45,186 nt of DNA from Pontibacter qinzhouensis (GTDB taxonomy: Bacteria; Bacteroidota; Bacteroidia; Cytophagales; Hymenobacteraceae): NCBI RefSeq assembly GCF_008017455.1, contig NZ_VRTY01000048.1, forward strand, positions 1 through 45,186, written 5' to 3'. Positions within the stretch are counted from its first letter, which is position 1; the number at the start of each line of letters is the position of its first letter. This document shows, piece after piece, positions 15,343 to 24,307 of this stretch. Under the pieces are notes generated by a model, which was given only the letters and a program-made list of their open reading frames with translations, was not told where the DNA came from and searched no databases. Position numbers and translations under genes: made by a program.

Positions 15343-18147
15343 TTAGAATTTGTAGGTTACGCCCACAGTGGAGTACTGCCCTCTCTGCGACTCCCGGAAA
15401 GGCTCATCAACAGATGTAATTTTATTGTCTGCATCAGAATCCTGGATCAGGCGAAGCTTCTGGTTAAGCAAGTCAGAAATACCAGCTTTTAACTCGAAAT
15501 GCTCACCCAAGGCTTTTGTTATGGTCAGGTCTATCTGGTTGCGGGGCATCTCATAAATTGTTTCGCGAAGGTTACTTCCAGCTGCAAAAATTCGCTGGCC
15601 AATTATGTTGTACAGCAGGTTCACCTGGAGTTGCCTGGCATCATCCTGGTAATAGATACCGGCATTTACTACATATGGAGACTGCCCCACCATCTGGCGT
15701 TTTCCTGGTTGGTAGGCTGCACTTGTCTCCGTTAATTGTACCTGGCTTTTGTTTAGGGCAGCATTCAGAACAAGCGTGGTATTCTGAATAAGAGCCGATT
15801 CAGACAAATTCAAAAGCGATTTTCTTACTTCTGCTTCCAAACCCACGCTATAGGCATTTTGGGAGTTTTCGAAGGTAATTGTGTTAGCACCAGAAGTGTT
15901 GGCAAAAACAGTTTCTATTGGCTTGTTAAAGTATTTGTAGAAGGCTCCGATAGAGATCAGCTCCGTTGGGTTAGGGTAGAACTCATAACGCATATCTGCA
16001 TTATAAATAGTTGCTGTTACAAGGTTTGGTTGCCCCATTACTTCCAGTTGGTAAACAAAGTCATAGTAAGGCGACGGTGCCAGTTCTCTGAATTCCGGAC
16101 GGTTTACGCTCATACTTGCTCCGGCACGCAGCATAGCACGTGGTGTAAGTTCGTAAGTAAAGTTAGCGGAAGGTAGAACACTTAATTTTGGTGTGTTCTG
16201 ATCTATTTGCTGGTAAGTTAGAGACAGAGCTTGCAATTGCTGGTTGTTATACTCCACCCGTACACCTCCTGATGCTGACAATTTTTCTGTTAAAGGCGTA
16301 ACACCTCCTATAAAACCTGCCAGCAGAGTGTTTTGTGCCTTGTAATTGTAAAGCGGGTTCTGATCTTCAAGTATGGTCCAGCCGGTTGTATTGTTAATAT
16401 TATTTGGAGCCAGAGCCTGGTTAATTGGCTGAAACTCTAAGCTTTGATTGAAAGAACCTGTGTTAGATGGAGCAAAGCTGAAAAAGCGTGCATCATAGTC
16501 TCTGTTCTTGCGCTCAACATAAAAACCGGCACGGATTAAAGGAGCATTCTCAGAGGTTGAATCAGCAGCATTAAATTTATGCTCTATTTGCCCGTTAGCC
16601 ATTACGACATGCTCATTAAGGTTAGAGTAAAAACGACCCAGATCGCTTGGGGATGGGATTGGCTGATACATAATAGCAAAAGGACCATCCGGGCTGCTGC
16701 TACCCGTGCGGTAACGACGATAGTCCGGCTCATTTCTGTTGGTATAAGAGTAGCCTCCGGTCCAGGTAACAGTCGTTTTGTCGTCTTCAGACTCGTGTGT
16801 TCCTTGTAATTGGCCTGAGTAAATGCTACGGCTCTCGTAACGAAGTGCATAATTGCGCTGAAAGCGGTGCGGCCCTGTGTTATCGGTTCCTTCACGTTCA
16901 AGCACTTCGCTTACACCTAGTTGGTTAAAGAAGTTTCTGAACTCAATCTTATTGTTACTATTCAGTCTGGCCGACCAGTTACTGACTAACCCAAGGCGCG
17001 CATTGTTAGTGTAAACTTTATCACGGAAACTCAATTGCGATTCGCTGTACCCTAATTCTTCGTTGAAATCATCATAAGTATTAAAGGTCCCTTTGGTTAG
17101 GGTATTGGTGTTGCTATATGAAACAGACGAAACCGAACTTACTTGTGCAGCTCCGAAGTAGAACTGTCGATTTAACCCCAGTGACAAGCGTAAATCAGGC
17201 ATGGCCGAGGTAGAATTTGGAGCCCAGGTATTAGAGAAAAGCCGACCTGTTTGAGCTATAGCATCCGTCCCTCTTAAGTTACGATCTATATTAGCCGGCA
17301 CACCACCCGGTATGGCACGATACCCGTTATCATAACCAAGCATGTCGGTGCTGCTTTTGTGGTCTACCAGAAAGTTGTTAAAAGTAGTGCCTACTCTGTA
17401 AGAACCAGAAACACCAAGCGTGGTAGAGTTCTCGTTTACAACGTTTTTTGTATAAATCTTGATGACTCCACCACCAAACTCACCAGGTAGTTCAGGGGAA
17501 CCGTTTTTGTAGACCAAGATACGGTCAATAACACTGGTTGGCAATAAATCGAAAGAAAAGGCACGTGAATCTGTTTCTACACTTGGTGTTAGGGCATCGT
17601 TGAGCATTACTGTATTGTAGCGCTGCCCCATACCCCTTATAACCACATAGCGGTCGTTCATAACAGTTACACCAGGTATACGCCGTACAGTAGCAGCTGC
17701 GTCTCTATCCTGCGACTTGGCAATTTGCTCACCAGACATACCGCTCACTACTACTTCGCTTTGGCGCATCTGCTGCATTACGGCCATCTCCGTGTTAGTC
17801 TGCCGTGTACCTACAACCTCTACAGCTTCTATAAGGGCGGCATTACTCTCCATTAGCGCGTTTATAGTGGCAGTTTTACCTCCTGCCACTACTACTCCTG
17901 TTTTCTCATATGGCTTAAAAGACAAGGAGTTAACTGCCAGAGAATAAGTACCAGGCTCTAAGGCTATTTCATAATTACCGTCAAGATCGGTGGCAGCTCC
18001 CTTAGAAGTGCCTTTAACTACCACTACTGCCCCTATTAAAGGCTCTCCGGTAGCTCTATCTGTTACTTTGCCTATTAGTTTACCTTGCTGGGCAAAGGCA
18101 CTAATAGAAACCATAAGAATGGTGAGAAGTGTAAATAATGATTTCAT
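15343..18147 (-). CDS. TonB-dependent outer-membrane receptor
   Basis: A 934-residue outer-membrane importer. The signal peptide ends AFA (residue 19). Residues about 22-110 are the carboxypeptidase-regulatory-like domain (LIGKVTDRATGEPLIGAVVVV). The plug lies about 125-240 (IAKSQDRDAAATVRRIPGV; VVIRGMGQRYNTVMLNDA; LPTSVIDRILVYK). The barrel runs to the C-terminal YSTVGVTYKF ending in Phe, as expected for BAM insertion. The protein would bring a substrate across the outer membrane using TonB energy. It is co-transcribed with the beta-helix lipoprotein and divergent from the porin-pst genes, which suggests phosphate or organophosphate uptake; the substrate is inferred, not read from the sequence. 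Confidence 0.9.
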   Translation of the reverse strand: MKSLFTLLTILMVSISAFAQQGKLIGKVTDRATGEPLIGAVVVVKGTSKGAATDLDGNYEIALEPGTYSLAVNSLSFKPYEKTGVVVAGGKTATINALMESNAALIEAVEVVGTRQTNTEMAVMQQMRQSEVVVSGMSGEQIAKSQDRDAAATVRRIPGVTVMNDRYVVIRGMGQRYNTVMLNDALTPSVETDSRAFSFDLLPTSVIDRILVYKNGSPELPGEFGGGVIKIYTKNVVNENSTTLGVSGSYRVGTTFNNFLVDHKSSTDMLGYDNGYRAIPGGVPANIDRNLRGTDAIAQTGRLFSNTWAPNSTSAMPDLRLSLGLNRQFYFGAAQVSSVSSVSYSNTNTLTKGTFNTYDDFNEELGYSESQLSFRDKVYTNNARLGLVSNWSARLNSNNKIEFRNFFNQLGVSEVLEREGTDNTGPHRFQRNYALRYESRSIYSGQLQGTHESEDDKTTVTWTGGYSYTNRNEPDYRRYRTGSSSPDGPFAIMYQPIPSPSDLGRFYSNLNEHVVMANGQIEHKFNAADSTSENAPLIRAGFYVERKNRDYDARFFSFAPSNTGSFNQSLEFQPINQALAPNNINNTTGWTILEDQNPLYNYKAQNTLLAGFIGGVTPLTEKLSASGGVRVEYNNQQLQALSLTYQQIDQNTPKLSVLPSANFTYELTPRAMLRAGASMSVNRPEFRELAPSPYYDFVYQLEVMGQPNLVTATIYNADMRYEFYPNPTELISIGAFYKYFNKPIETVFANTSGANTITFENSQNAYSVGLEAEVRKSLLNLSESALIQNTTLVLNAALNKSQVQLTETSAAYQPGKRQMVGQSPYVVNAGIYYQDDARQLQVNLLYNIIGQRIFAAGSNLRETIYEMPRNQIDLTITKALGEHFELKAGISDLLNQKLRLIQDSDADNKITSVDEPFRESQRGQYSTVGVTYKF

Positions 18148-18173
18148 GTTCTACTTTCAATTTAGTCTCGCTG

Positions 18174-18181
18174 CAAAAGTA
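18174..18181 (-). promoter_or_regulatory. -7 element of the TonB-receptor unit
   Basis: TACTTTTG on the minus strand is a perfect TAnnTTTG, 26 bases before the start codon at 18147. No TTTG at the -33 position, which fits a promoter needing an activator. Confidence 0.6.
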
Positions 18182-18203
18182 GAGCACTCGTTTTACGCCA
18201 TCT

Positions 18204-18231
18204 TTAAGCCAACATTAACATATAGTTAAAT
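18204..18231 (+). promoter_or_regulatory. Phased TTAACA-like half-sites upstream of the TonB receptor
   Basis: TTAAGC at 18204, TTAACA at 18215 and TTAAAT at 18226 are spaced by exactly 11 bp. They lie about 25-50 bp upstream of the receptor's -7 element but read on the opposite strand, so this set is less convincing than the one at 18501. Confidence 0.4.
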
Positions 18232-18500
18232 AAAGCAGCCTAATATTAAGGCTCTATTAATTGCCCTGGACTTAACTTACTTATTTTAAGTAAAGAACAT
18301 TTGGATCACTTATACATAGATACTACACCTAAGTACACTCAACCTGGATATGCCGAGTAAAGACGCAATTATTCAAATATAAAGTACCTCCGGAAGGTTT
18401 TGATGCAAAATATTGCCGAGGGTTTACCCGACATATTTTACTTGTATGCACTTAGAACCGCCATATTAAATCAAGGAATTACTGCGCCCACTGCAGAACC

Positions 18501-18556
18501 TTAACATTACCTTAACATTAGCATAACAAACAACTAATACTAGAGCAAGACCTTTG
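18501..18556 (+). promoter_or_regulatory. Pho-box-like array and -7 element for the porin
   Basis: Half-sites TTAACA at 18501, TTAACA at 18512, ATAACA at 18523 and a weaker CTAATA at 18534 repeat every 11 bp. Nine bases further is GACCTTTG (18549-18556), one mismatch from TAnnTTTG. The 11-bp phasing and the half-site match the known binding mode of PhoP of Bacillus and, in geometry, PhoB of E. coli. The gap 18148-18669 holds this array, the opposite array, and otherwise an inverted TTACTTA/TAAGTAA near 18280. Confidence 0.6.
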
Positions 18557-18669
18557 TGGTGCTGGAGCTGGTGCAGCCTGACTAACTGACCTGGCTTTTG
18601 TGTTTCTCTCTGTTACGACTGGACCCCGGATCAGAAAAAACAGATTTTGAAGAAAAAATCTCACCCATA

Positions 18670-19959
18670 ATGAATGTAAGAAAGACAGTACAGGCTATCC
18701 TGTGGATAGGTATAGTGTATTTAACCGGAGCTACACCTAAGGCTGCTGCGCAAACCGACTCCACTACATCTGTTGTTGTAGCGCCTAGAGCTGCAGAAGA
18801 AGGAGCGCCCAAGAAAAAGAGCTGGTCTGAAATCATAAACCTGCGTGGCTACGTGCAGGTGCGTTACAACCGCCTGTTAGAAACAAACCCGCTACTCAAG
18901 TGCGACCAGTGCGATAAATCGCTTGGCGAAGGCGGAGGCGTGTTTATAAGAAGGGCGCGCCTTATTTTTAGTGGCAATGTGCACGAGCGGGTTTTCGTTT
19001 ACCTGCAGCCAGACTTTGCCTCTGCCCCTGGTTCCAACACCCTTAACTTCGTTCAGCTCCGCGATGCCTATTTCGATGTGGCACTCGATAAAGAAAAGGC
19101 TTTCAGGCTGCGTATTGGCCAGAGCAAGGTGCCTTATGGCTTCGAGAACATGCAGTCGAGCAGCAACCGCATTGTGCTCGACCGGAACGATGCCCTGAAC
19201 AGTGCCGTAGCCAACGAACGCGACCTGGGCGTGTTCTTTTACTGGACCCCGCCAGAAATCCGCGCCCGCCTGAACGAGCTGACTAACTCCGAGTTTAAAG
19301 GTGCCGGCGATTATGGTATGTTTGGTTTGGGTGTGTACAATGGCCAAACCGCTAACCGCCCGGAAGCCAACAATACGCTGCACGTAGTTGCCCGCATGAC
19401 CTATCCGTTTAAGCTGCCCAGTGGCCAGTTTGTAGAACCCGGCCTGCAAGCCTATACAGGTAAATATGTAGTTACCCCCGATCAGGTTTCTTCGGGTGTA
19501 ACCGTGCTGCCAGAATACACCGACCAGCGTGTAGCAGCCTCCATAGCAATCTTCCCGCAACCACTTGGCTTTCAGGCTGAATATAACATTGGCCGAGGCC
19601 CCGAGTATGATGCTGCTACAAAATCGGTTATGGTGAAGCCGCTGAAAGGTGGATACGCACAAACCATTTATAAAATTAAGCTTGGAGACCAGTTGCTGCT
19701 GCCCTTCGTGAAGGTGCAGTATTACCAGGGAGGTAAAAAACATGAGCGCGATGCTACCGCCCACCGGGTTTACGAAACAGAAATCGGAGCAGAGTGGCAG
19801 CCTTTCCGGAATTTTGAACTGGTAGCCGACTATAGCATCGGCGACAGGAGCACGAGCAATGCCAGCACCATCTACAACGGCCCCGGCGATATGTTGGGCA
19901 ATGGCTTTAACCGCCAGGTAGGCAACAGGCTCAGGCTGCAGGCACAGTTCAACTTCTAG
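18670..19959 (+). CDS. Phosphate-selective-type porin (OprO/OprP family)
   Basis: An outer-membrane beta-barrel of 429 residues in the Porin_O_P family, which in Pseudomonas includes phosphate- and polyphosphate-selective channels. The signal peptide runs to about residue 27 (TPKAAAQ). Strand-like segments alternate through the protein (NLRGYVQVRYNRL; FIRRARLIFSGNV; FVYLQPDF; LRIGQSKVPYGFENMQSSS) and it ends RLRLQAQFNF with a C-terminal Phe. A CDQCDK segment at the start of the barrel is unusual. I chose the ATG at 18670 because the signal peptide begins there; an in-frame TTG at 18598 adds 24 residues without sense. The adjoining pst genes support phosphate as substrate. Confidence 0.85.
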   Translation: MNVRKTVQAILWIGIVYLTGATPKAAAQTDSTTSVVVAPRAAEEGAPKKKSWSEIINLRGYVQVRYNRLLETNPLLKCDQCDKSLGEGGGVFIRRARLIFSGNVHERVFVYLQPDFASAPGSNTLNFVQLRDAYFDVALDKEKAFRLRIGQSKVPYGFENMQSSSNRIVLDRNDALNSAVANERDLGVFFYWTPPEIRARLNELTNSEFKGAGDYGMFGLGVYNGQTANRPEANNTLHVVARMTYPFKLPSGQFVEPGLQAYTGKYVVTPDQVSSGVTVLPEYTDQRVAASIAIFPQPLGFQAEYNIGRGPEYDAATKSVMVKPLKGGYAQTIYKIKLGDQLLLPFVKVQYYQGGKKHERDATAHRVYETEIGAEWQPFRNFELVADYSIGDRSTSNASTIYNGPGDMLGNGFNRQVGNRLRLQAQFNF

Positions 19960-19965
19960 CACCAG

Positions 19966-20023
19966 ACCCTTGACCCTTTTTACCTGAAAACAGCTTCGGA
20001 AGGCCTTTTTCATTTGAATAATT
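19966..20023 (+). repeat. 58-bp intergenic repeat, copy D
   Basis: Begins six bases after the porin stop codon: ACCCTTGA, core CTTCGGAAGG, right edge TTTTTCATTTGAATAATT. Followed to about 20080 by a tail with TTAAATGGTTAAATGGTTGA. Orientation fits a terminator for the porin. Confidence 0.85.
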
Positions 20024-20092
20024 TGATTGTTGGTAGCTGGAAGGTTAAATGACTAAATGGTTAAATGGTTGATTGATAGAAGGGACTGAAAG

Positions 20093-20137
20093 GCCTCGCA
20101 GCGTGCGCAGCTCCTGCGAGTGTCTGGGCGAAGCAGA
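20093..20137 (+). repeat. GC-rich hairpin repeat (family 2), truncated copy
   Basis: CCTCGCAG, then GTGCGCAGCTCCTGCGAG and CTGGGCGAAGCAG also occur at 25107-25149 with few changes. The CTCGCAG/CTGCGAG hairpin (20095-20120) is intact; the right arm of the longer hairpin seen at 25146-25158 has decayed here. Confidence 0.75.
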
Positions 20138-20333
20138 AGAAAGTAAACCAACTGAATCTAATATACCTGAACAGCAATAGCCAGTACAGGAGAAGTGAAC
20201 ACTGAAAATAAATTCAAAAGTCAAAAAAACATCACCAAACTGGCTTTTACCATGCCAGTTCGTTATTAAAAAATAATTATTTAAAGAAAGCTCCACCTAA
20301 AACTAATCTCCCGACAAACATCCCGCACATACA

Positions 20334-20366
20334 ACTACTTGGCATACTTGGCAGTATGAGAGTAGT
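20334..20366. promoter_or_regulatory. Nested inverted repeat upstream of pstS
   Basis: Outer arms ACTACT / AGTAGT enclose inner arms CATACT / AGTATG around TGGC, 66 bases before the pstS start. It could be an operator or an RNA stem in the leader. The 19960-20431 gap otherwise holds copy D, its tail and the family-2 hairpin. Confidence 0.45.
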
Positions 20367-20431
20367 AATTCCTGATTTTAGACCTTAAAGCTTCTTTATT
20401 ACCCTTAATTTACAGACCTTTCTTTATTTTT

Positions 20432-21418
20432 ATGGCGCATACCAGGCTTAAACACGTGTGGCTACTTGCAGTTGTGCTTACCGGCAGCCTGCTTAGTGGC
20501 TGCGGCCCACAATACAGCGAAGATGCCGATTTCAGCCTTACAGGCAGCATTTCCATCGATGGCTCTTCTACTGTATATCCAATTACAGAGGCTGTGGCCG
20601 AAGAGTACCGTTACCATGCCCCTAACGTGCGCACCACCATCGGGGTATCGGGCACAGGCGGTGGTTTCAAGAAGTTCTCCCGTGGCGAAATAGATATCAG
20701 CAACGCCTCCAGGAGCATTAAGGAGAGCGAAGCAGAAGATGCCCGCGCCAACAACATCTCTTATCTGCAGCTGTCGGTGGCATACGATGGCCTGACCGTG
20801 GTGGTGCACCCCCGCAACACCTGGGTAAAAGACATGACAGCAGCCGAACTCAAAAAGATTTGGGAGCCGGAGGCGCAGGGCAAAATAACCCGCTGGAACC
20901 AGATTAGACCTGAGTGGCCCGACCAGGAGCTGCACCTCTACGGTGCCGGCGTGGAGTCTGGCACCTACGACTACTTTACAGAAGCCATTGTGGGCAAAAG
21001 CCACTCCAGCCGCGGCGACTACACCGCCTCCGAAGACGACAATGTGCTGGTGCAGGGCGTATCTACAGACCCCTATGCGCTTGGCTTTTTTGGGTACGCC
21101 TACTACGAAGAAAACAAGGCCAAGCTAAAAGCAGTGCCCATAAACGACGAAGACGACAGCAACGGTGCAGGAGCCATTATGCCCTCGCTTGCCACCGTAA
21201 AAGACGGCACCTATGCCCCTCTTTCGCGCCCGCTGTTTATTTACGTTAACTCCACGGCTGCCCAGAAGCAGCACGTAGTCGATTTTCTGCAGTTTTATTT
21301 TGAGGAGGTACCAGAACTAACCCAGGAGGTCGGCTATATTCCTATGCCTCTGGAGAAATACAAGCAGGAACTCGACAAACTCAAAGCTTTTGTAGCAGAA
21401 ACAGCAAAAAAACCCTAA
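20432..21418 (+). CDS. pstS: Phosphate ABC transporter substrate-binding lipoprotein
   Basis: Captures phosphate for the PstCAB transporter. The 328-residue protein has a lipoprotein signal with LLSGC (Cys24), so it is held to a membrane facing the periplasm. Phosphate-binding loops are visible: [10 protein letters not shown] (42-51), [24 protein letters not shown], and [12 protein letters not shown]. The C-terminal lobe ends [11 protein letters not shown], as in the family. The ATG at 20432 gives a correct signal peptide; the leader is A/T-rich without a GGAGG, common in this phylum. Repeat copy E separates it from pstC, which may let pstS be made in excess over the permease. Confidence 0.95.
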   Translation: MAHTRLKHVWLLAVVLTGSLLSGCGPQYSEDADFSLTGSISIDGSSTVYPITEAVAEEYRYHAPNVRTTIGVSGTGGGFKKFSRGEIDISNASRSIKESEAEDARANNISYLQLSVAYDGLTVVVHPRNTWVKDMTAAELKKIWEPEAQGKITRWNQIRPEWPDQELHLYGAGVESGTYDYFTEAIVGKSHSSRGDYTASEDDNVLVQGVSTDPYALGFFGYAYYEENKAKLKAVPINDEDDSNGAGAIMPSLATVKDGTYAPLSRPLFIYVNSTAAQKQHVVDFLQFYFEEVPELTQEVGYIPMPLEKYKQELDKLKAFVAETAKKP

Positions 21419-21432
21419 AACCCAGTACCTCA

Positions 21433-21489
21433 ACCCTTGAAGCCAAAAAGGCATTTTAGCTTCTGAAGGGCATTTTTATTTGAATAATT
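21433..21489 (+). repeat. 58-bp intergenic repeat, copy E
   Basis: Fifteen bases after pstS. Left edge ACCCTTGA, core CTTCTGAAGGG, right edge ATTTTTATTTGAATAATT. CCCTTGAAGC at the left can pair with GCTTCTGAAGGG at the centre, a longer fold than in copies A or C. Confidence 0.85.
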
Positions 21490-21637
21490 AGGCTGGTGGC
21501 TGAATGGTTTAATTGTTAAATGGTTAAATTCTTAATTTGGAGACGGCATAAGTAAATTCTTAATGAGTGAATAACTCTTAACTTATAACTTTTAACTAAT
21601 AAAAGTCTATTGCTAATTTTTTACACCCTGAAACCTA
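21490..21637 (+). repeat. Word-repeat tail leading to pstC
   Basis: Contains TTGTTAAATGGTTAAATTC, AATGAGTGAATAACTC, TTAACTTATAACTTTTAAC and AATAAAAGTCTATTGC. Ends at the GTG start of pstC. Confidence 0.65.
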
Positions 21638-22513
21638 GTGAAACTAACCGAAAAAATAATAGAAGGGCTGCTCTGGTTGTCTGCTGCCATTACCATACTG
21701 GTTACAGTGGGCATTATCTGGGTACTGCTGTCGGAGTCGGTGGCCTTTTTTTCTGAAGTCTCTGTTATAGAGTTCTTCACCGACACCGAATGGACACCCC
21801 TGTTCGATGTGAAACGATTTGGTATTCTTCCCCTGCTGGCCGGCACCTTTCTGACTACAGCCATTGCCATAGCCGTTGCCTTACCCATTGGCTTAACCAT
21901 TGCCATTTACCTGAACGAGTATGCCGATGCCAGCTTCCGGGCTGTTATAAAACCCTTGCTCGAGATTCTGGCTACCATACCTACCGTTGTCTATGGGTTT
22001 TTTGCGCTAACCGTGGTTACGCCGTTTCTGCAGCAGCTTATACCGGGCCTGGCAGGATTCAACGCGCTTTCGGCAGGTATGGTAATGGGCATTATGATTA
22101 TACCTATGATCTCGTCGTTGAGCGAAGATGCTATTAGCGCCGTGCCAAAATCGTTGCGGGAGGCTGCTTATGGCATGGGTGCCACGCGTCTGCAAACAGC
22201 TTTTGGGGTGATGGTACCGGCTGCCTCTTCCGGCATTCTGGTTTCTATTATACTGGCCATTTCGCGCGCAGTAGGCGAAACCATGATCGTGGCCATTGCC
22301 GCCGGACAGCAACCCCGCCTCACGCTCAACCCGCTGGTGCCCGTAGAAACCATGACCACCTATATTGTGCAGGTGAGTCTGGGCGATGTGCCGCACGGCT
22401 CGCTCGAGTACCGGACCATTTTTGCTGTAGGCATTACGCTGTTCATCTTCACCTTTGCCCTCAACAACATCAGTTTCTGGATCAAAAAGAAATATCAGGA
22501 AAAGTATGACTAA
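21638..22513 (+). CDS. pstC: Phosphate ABC transporter permease PstC
   Basis: Inner-membrane permease that pairs with PstA. The 291 residues hold about six membrane segments, starting with [20 protein letters not shown]. The cytoplasmic EAA loop that contacts PstB is [21 protein letters not shown], followed by SRAVGETM. The start is a GTG at 21638; no ATG gives a full first helix. Its end overlaps pstA by eight bases, so the two are translationally coupled. Confidence 0.94.
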   Translation: MKLTEKIIEGLLWLSAAITILVTVGIIWVLLSESVAFFSEVSVIEFFTDTEWTPLFDVKRFGILPLLAGTFLTTAIAIAVALPIGLTIAIYLNEYADASFRAVIKPLLEILATIPTVVYGFFALTVVTPFLQQLIPGLAGFNALSAGMVMGIMIIPMISSLSEDAISAVPKSLREAAYGMGATRLQTAFGVMVPAASSGILVSIILAISRAVGETMIVAIAAGQQPRLTLNPLVPVETMTTYIVQVSLGDVPHGSLEYRTIFAVGITLFIFTFALNNISFWIKKKYQEKYD

Positions 22514-23363
22514 CGCAGACAGAAACAGACTCAAAGACAAGGCCTTTCAGTTCTTCGGCATTTTCTGCACCTTTATCGGGCTGGCTGTGCTGGCCGTGTT
22601 CCTCATCGATATTCTGATAGATGGCATTGGCCGCATAGATTGGGAATTCCTGAACAACCTGCCTTCGCGGCGGGCGCACCGCTCCGGCATCTACACCGCC
22701 TGGATCGGTACGCTCTGGATCCTGCTCCTGACCACCATTATCGCCTTTCCGCTAGGCATAGGAGCAGGTGTTTACCTCGAAGAATATGGCAAAAAGAGCC
22801 GCATGGCTACTATACTGGAAATTAACATCGCCAACCTGGCAGGTGTACCCTCTATCATTTACGGTTTGCTGGGCCTCGAGATTTTTGTGCGGCTCATGGC
22901 GCTCGGTGGCAGTTTGCTGGCAGGTGCCCTTACGCTCTCGTTGCTCATACTGCCCATCGTTATTGTTACCACACGCGAGGCCATAAAAGCAGTGCCACGC
23001 AGCATTCGCGATGGGTCGTTTGCACTGGGCGCGTCTAAGTGGCAAACGGTGTGGTACCAGGTGTTGCCGGCCTCATTTGGCGGCATTTTAACCGGAGTTA
23101 TTCTCGCACTCTCAAGAGCAGTGGGTGAGGCCGCACCACTTATCGTTATTGGGGCGCTGGCTTATGTTCCTTTTGCACCGGCCTCGCCTATGGATGAGTT
23201 TACGGTATTGCCCATCCAGATTTTTAACTGGATATCGCGGCCACAGGCAGCTTTCACTACCAATGCGGCCGCTGCCATTATTGTTTTACTAGTAATTACC
23301 TTTATCTTAAACGGAATCGCTGTTTACCTTCGCCACAAGTGGCAGAAACGTATAAAGTGGTAA
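22506..23363 (+). CDS. pstA: Phosphate ABC transporter permease PstA
   Basis: Second permease subunit, 285 residues, with about six membrane segments ([22 protein letters not shown] first). The EAA loop reads [20 protein letters not shown], followed by [16 protein letters not shown] took the ATG at 22506 that overlaps the pstC stop (ATGACTAA); the open frame extends back to 22455, but that part lies within pstC. pstB follows after nine bases. Confidence 0.94.
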   Translation: MTNADRNRLKDKAFQFFGIFCTFIGLAVLAVFLIDILIDGIGRIDWEFLNNLPSRRAHRSGIYTAWIGTLWILLLTTIIAFPLGIGAGVYLEEYGKKSRMATILEINIANLAGVPSIIYGLLGLEIFVRLMALGGSLLAGALTLSLLILPIVIVTTREAIKAVPRSIRDGSFALGASKWQTVWYQVLPASFGGILTGVILALSRAVGEAAPLIVIGALAYVPFAPASPMDEFTVLPIQIFNWISRPQAAFTTNAAAAIIVLLVITFILNGIAVYLRHKWQKRIKW

Positions 23364-23372
23364 TAGAACACC

Positions 23373-24137
23373 ATGAGCAAAAAAAAGAACAAGCTGGAGG
23401 CAATAGATCTCAACGCCTACTACGGCGATTTTCTGGCCCTCAAAAATATTAATGTTTCCATGGAAGAAAACCTGGTAACAGCTTTCATAGGACCATCTGG
23501 TTGCGGCAAATCTACTTTTCTGCGCACCCTTAACCGCATGAACGACTATGTGGATGGTTTCAGGGTACAAGGCCAGATATTGCTCGACGAGCAGGATATT
23601 TACCGAAAAGAGGTGCAGGTAGATGAGCTGCGGAAGCAGGTAGGCATGGTGTTTCAGAAACCGAACCCATTCCCGAAAACAATTTACGAAAATGTAATTT
23701 ATGGGCTGAAGATACAAGGCATCAGCGACAAAACGTTGTTACAAGAGACAGCCGAAAAAACCCTTCGCCAGACCACGCTTTGGGACGAGGTAAAAGACAA
23801 ACTCCATAAGTCGGCTTTGGCGCTATCGGGGGGGCAGCAGCAGCGGCTTTGCATTGCACGCGCCCTGGCCATTTCGCCTTCGGTGGTGCTGATGGATGAG
23901 CCGACCTCGGCCCTCGACCCTATTTCTACTGCCAAAATAGAGGAGTTGATTTATGAATTGAAGAAAAACTACACCATTATAATTGTAACACACAACATGC
24001 AGCAGGCAGCCCGTGTAAGCGACCATACAGCCTTTTTCTATATGGGCGAACTGGTGGAGTTTGCCAAAACCAAGACCCTCTTCACCAGCCCCAAAGAAAC
24101 TCGCACTCAAAACTACATTACCGGCCGGTTCGGGTAG
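23373..24137 (+). CDS. pstB: Phosphate ABC transporter ATP-binding protein
   Basis: Powers phosphate uptake. The 254-residue ABC protein has Walker [10 protein letters not shown] at 40-48, Q-loop Gln95, signature LSGGQQQR at 151-158, Walker B VVLMDE at 171-176, D-loop SALD at 179-182 and H-loop His207. The C-terminus [10 protein letters not shown] is typical of PstB. Only nine bases separate it from pstA. Confidence 0.97.
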   Translation: MSKKKNKLEAIDLNAYYGDFLALKNINVSMEENLVTAFIGPSGCGKSTFLRTLNRMNDYVDGFRVQGQILLDEQDIYRKEVQVDELRKQVGMVFQKPNPFPKTIYENVIYGLKIQGISDKTLLQETAEKTLRQTTLWDEVKDKLHKSALALSGGQQQRLCIARALAISPSVVLMDEPTSALDPISTAKIEELIYELKKNYTIIIVTHNMQQAARVSDHTAFFYMGELVEFAKTKTLFTSPKETRTQNYITGRFG

Positions 24138-24140
24138 TTT

Positions 24141-24307
24141 TTGAATTTTGAGTTTTGATTGAGTGAAGGAGTGAATAGGTGTAGGCTTCTGGCATCCACA
24201 TAAGTTTTACTCATTCATCCAATGATCAGGAATAAACATTCTCTCAATCATTCATTCTCTCATTCAAAATTATACATTCTCTCATTCACTCATTCAAAAT
24301 TAAAAAA
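24141..24307 (+). repeat. Word-repeat leader between pstB and phoU
   Basis: Degenerate repeats: TTGATTGAGTGAAGGAG near 24160, then CATTCTCTCA and CTCATTCAAAATTA occurring twice between 24236 and 24301. The second copy ends next to the phoU start. Confidence 0.65.

Noticed and set aside
18892..20013. Open frame of 373 codons on the minus strand
   Set aside because: It is antisense to the porin gene over nearly its whole length, has no domain pattern and reflects codon bias of the real gene.
20041..20080. Pho-box-like TTAAAT repeats upstream of pstS
   Set aside because: They belong to the word-repeat tail of copy D, which has the same words in gaps unrelated to phosphate.
24141..24307. CRISPR-like array between pstB and phoU
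   Set aside because: Repeats are short, degenerate and unevenly spaced, there are no unique spacers of constant length and no cas genes.
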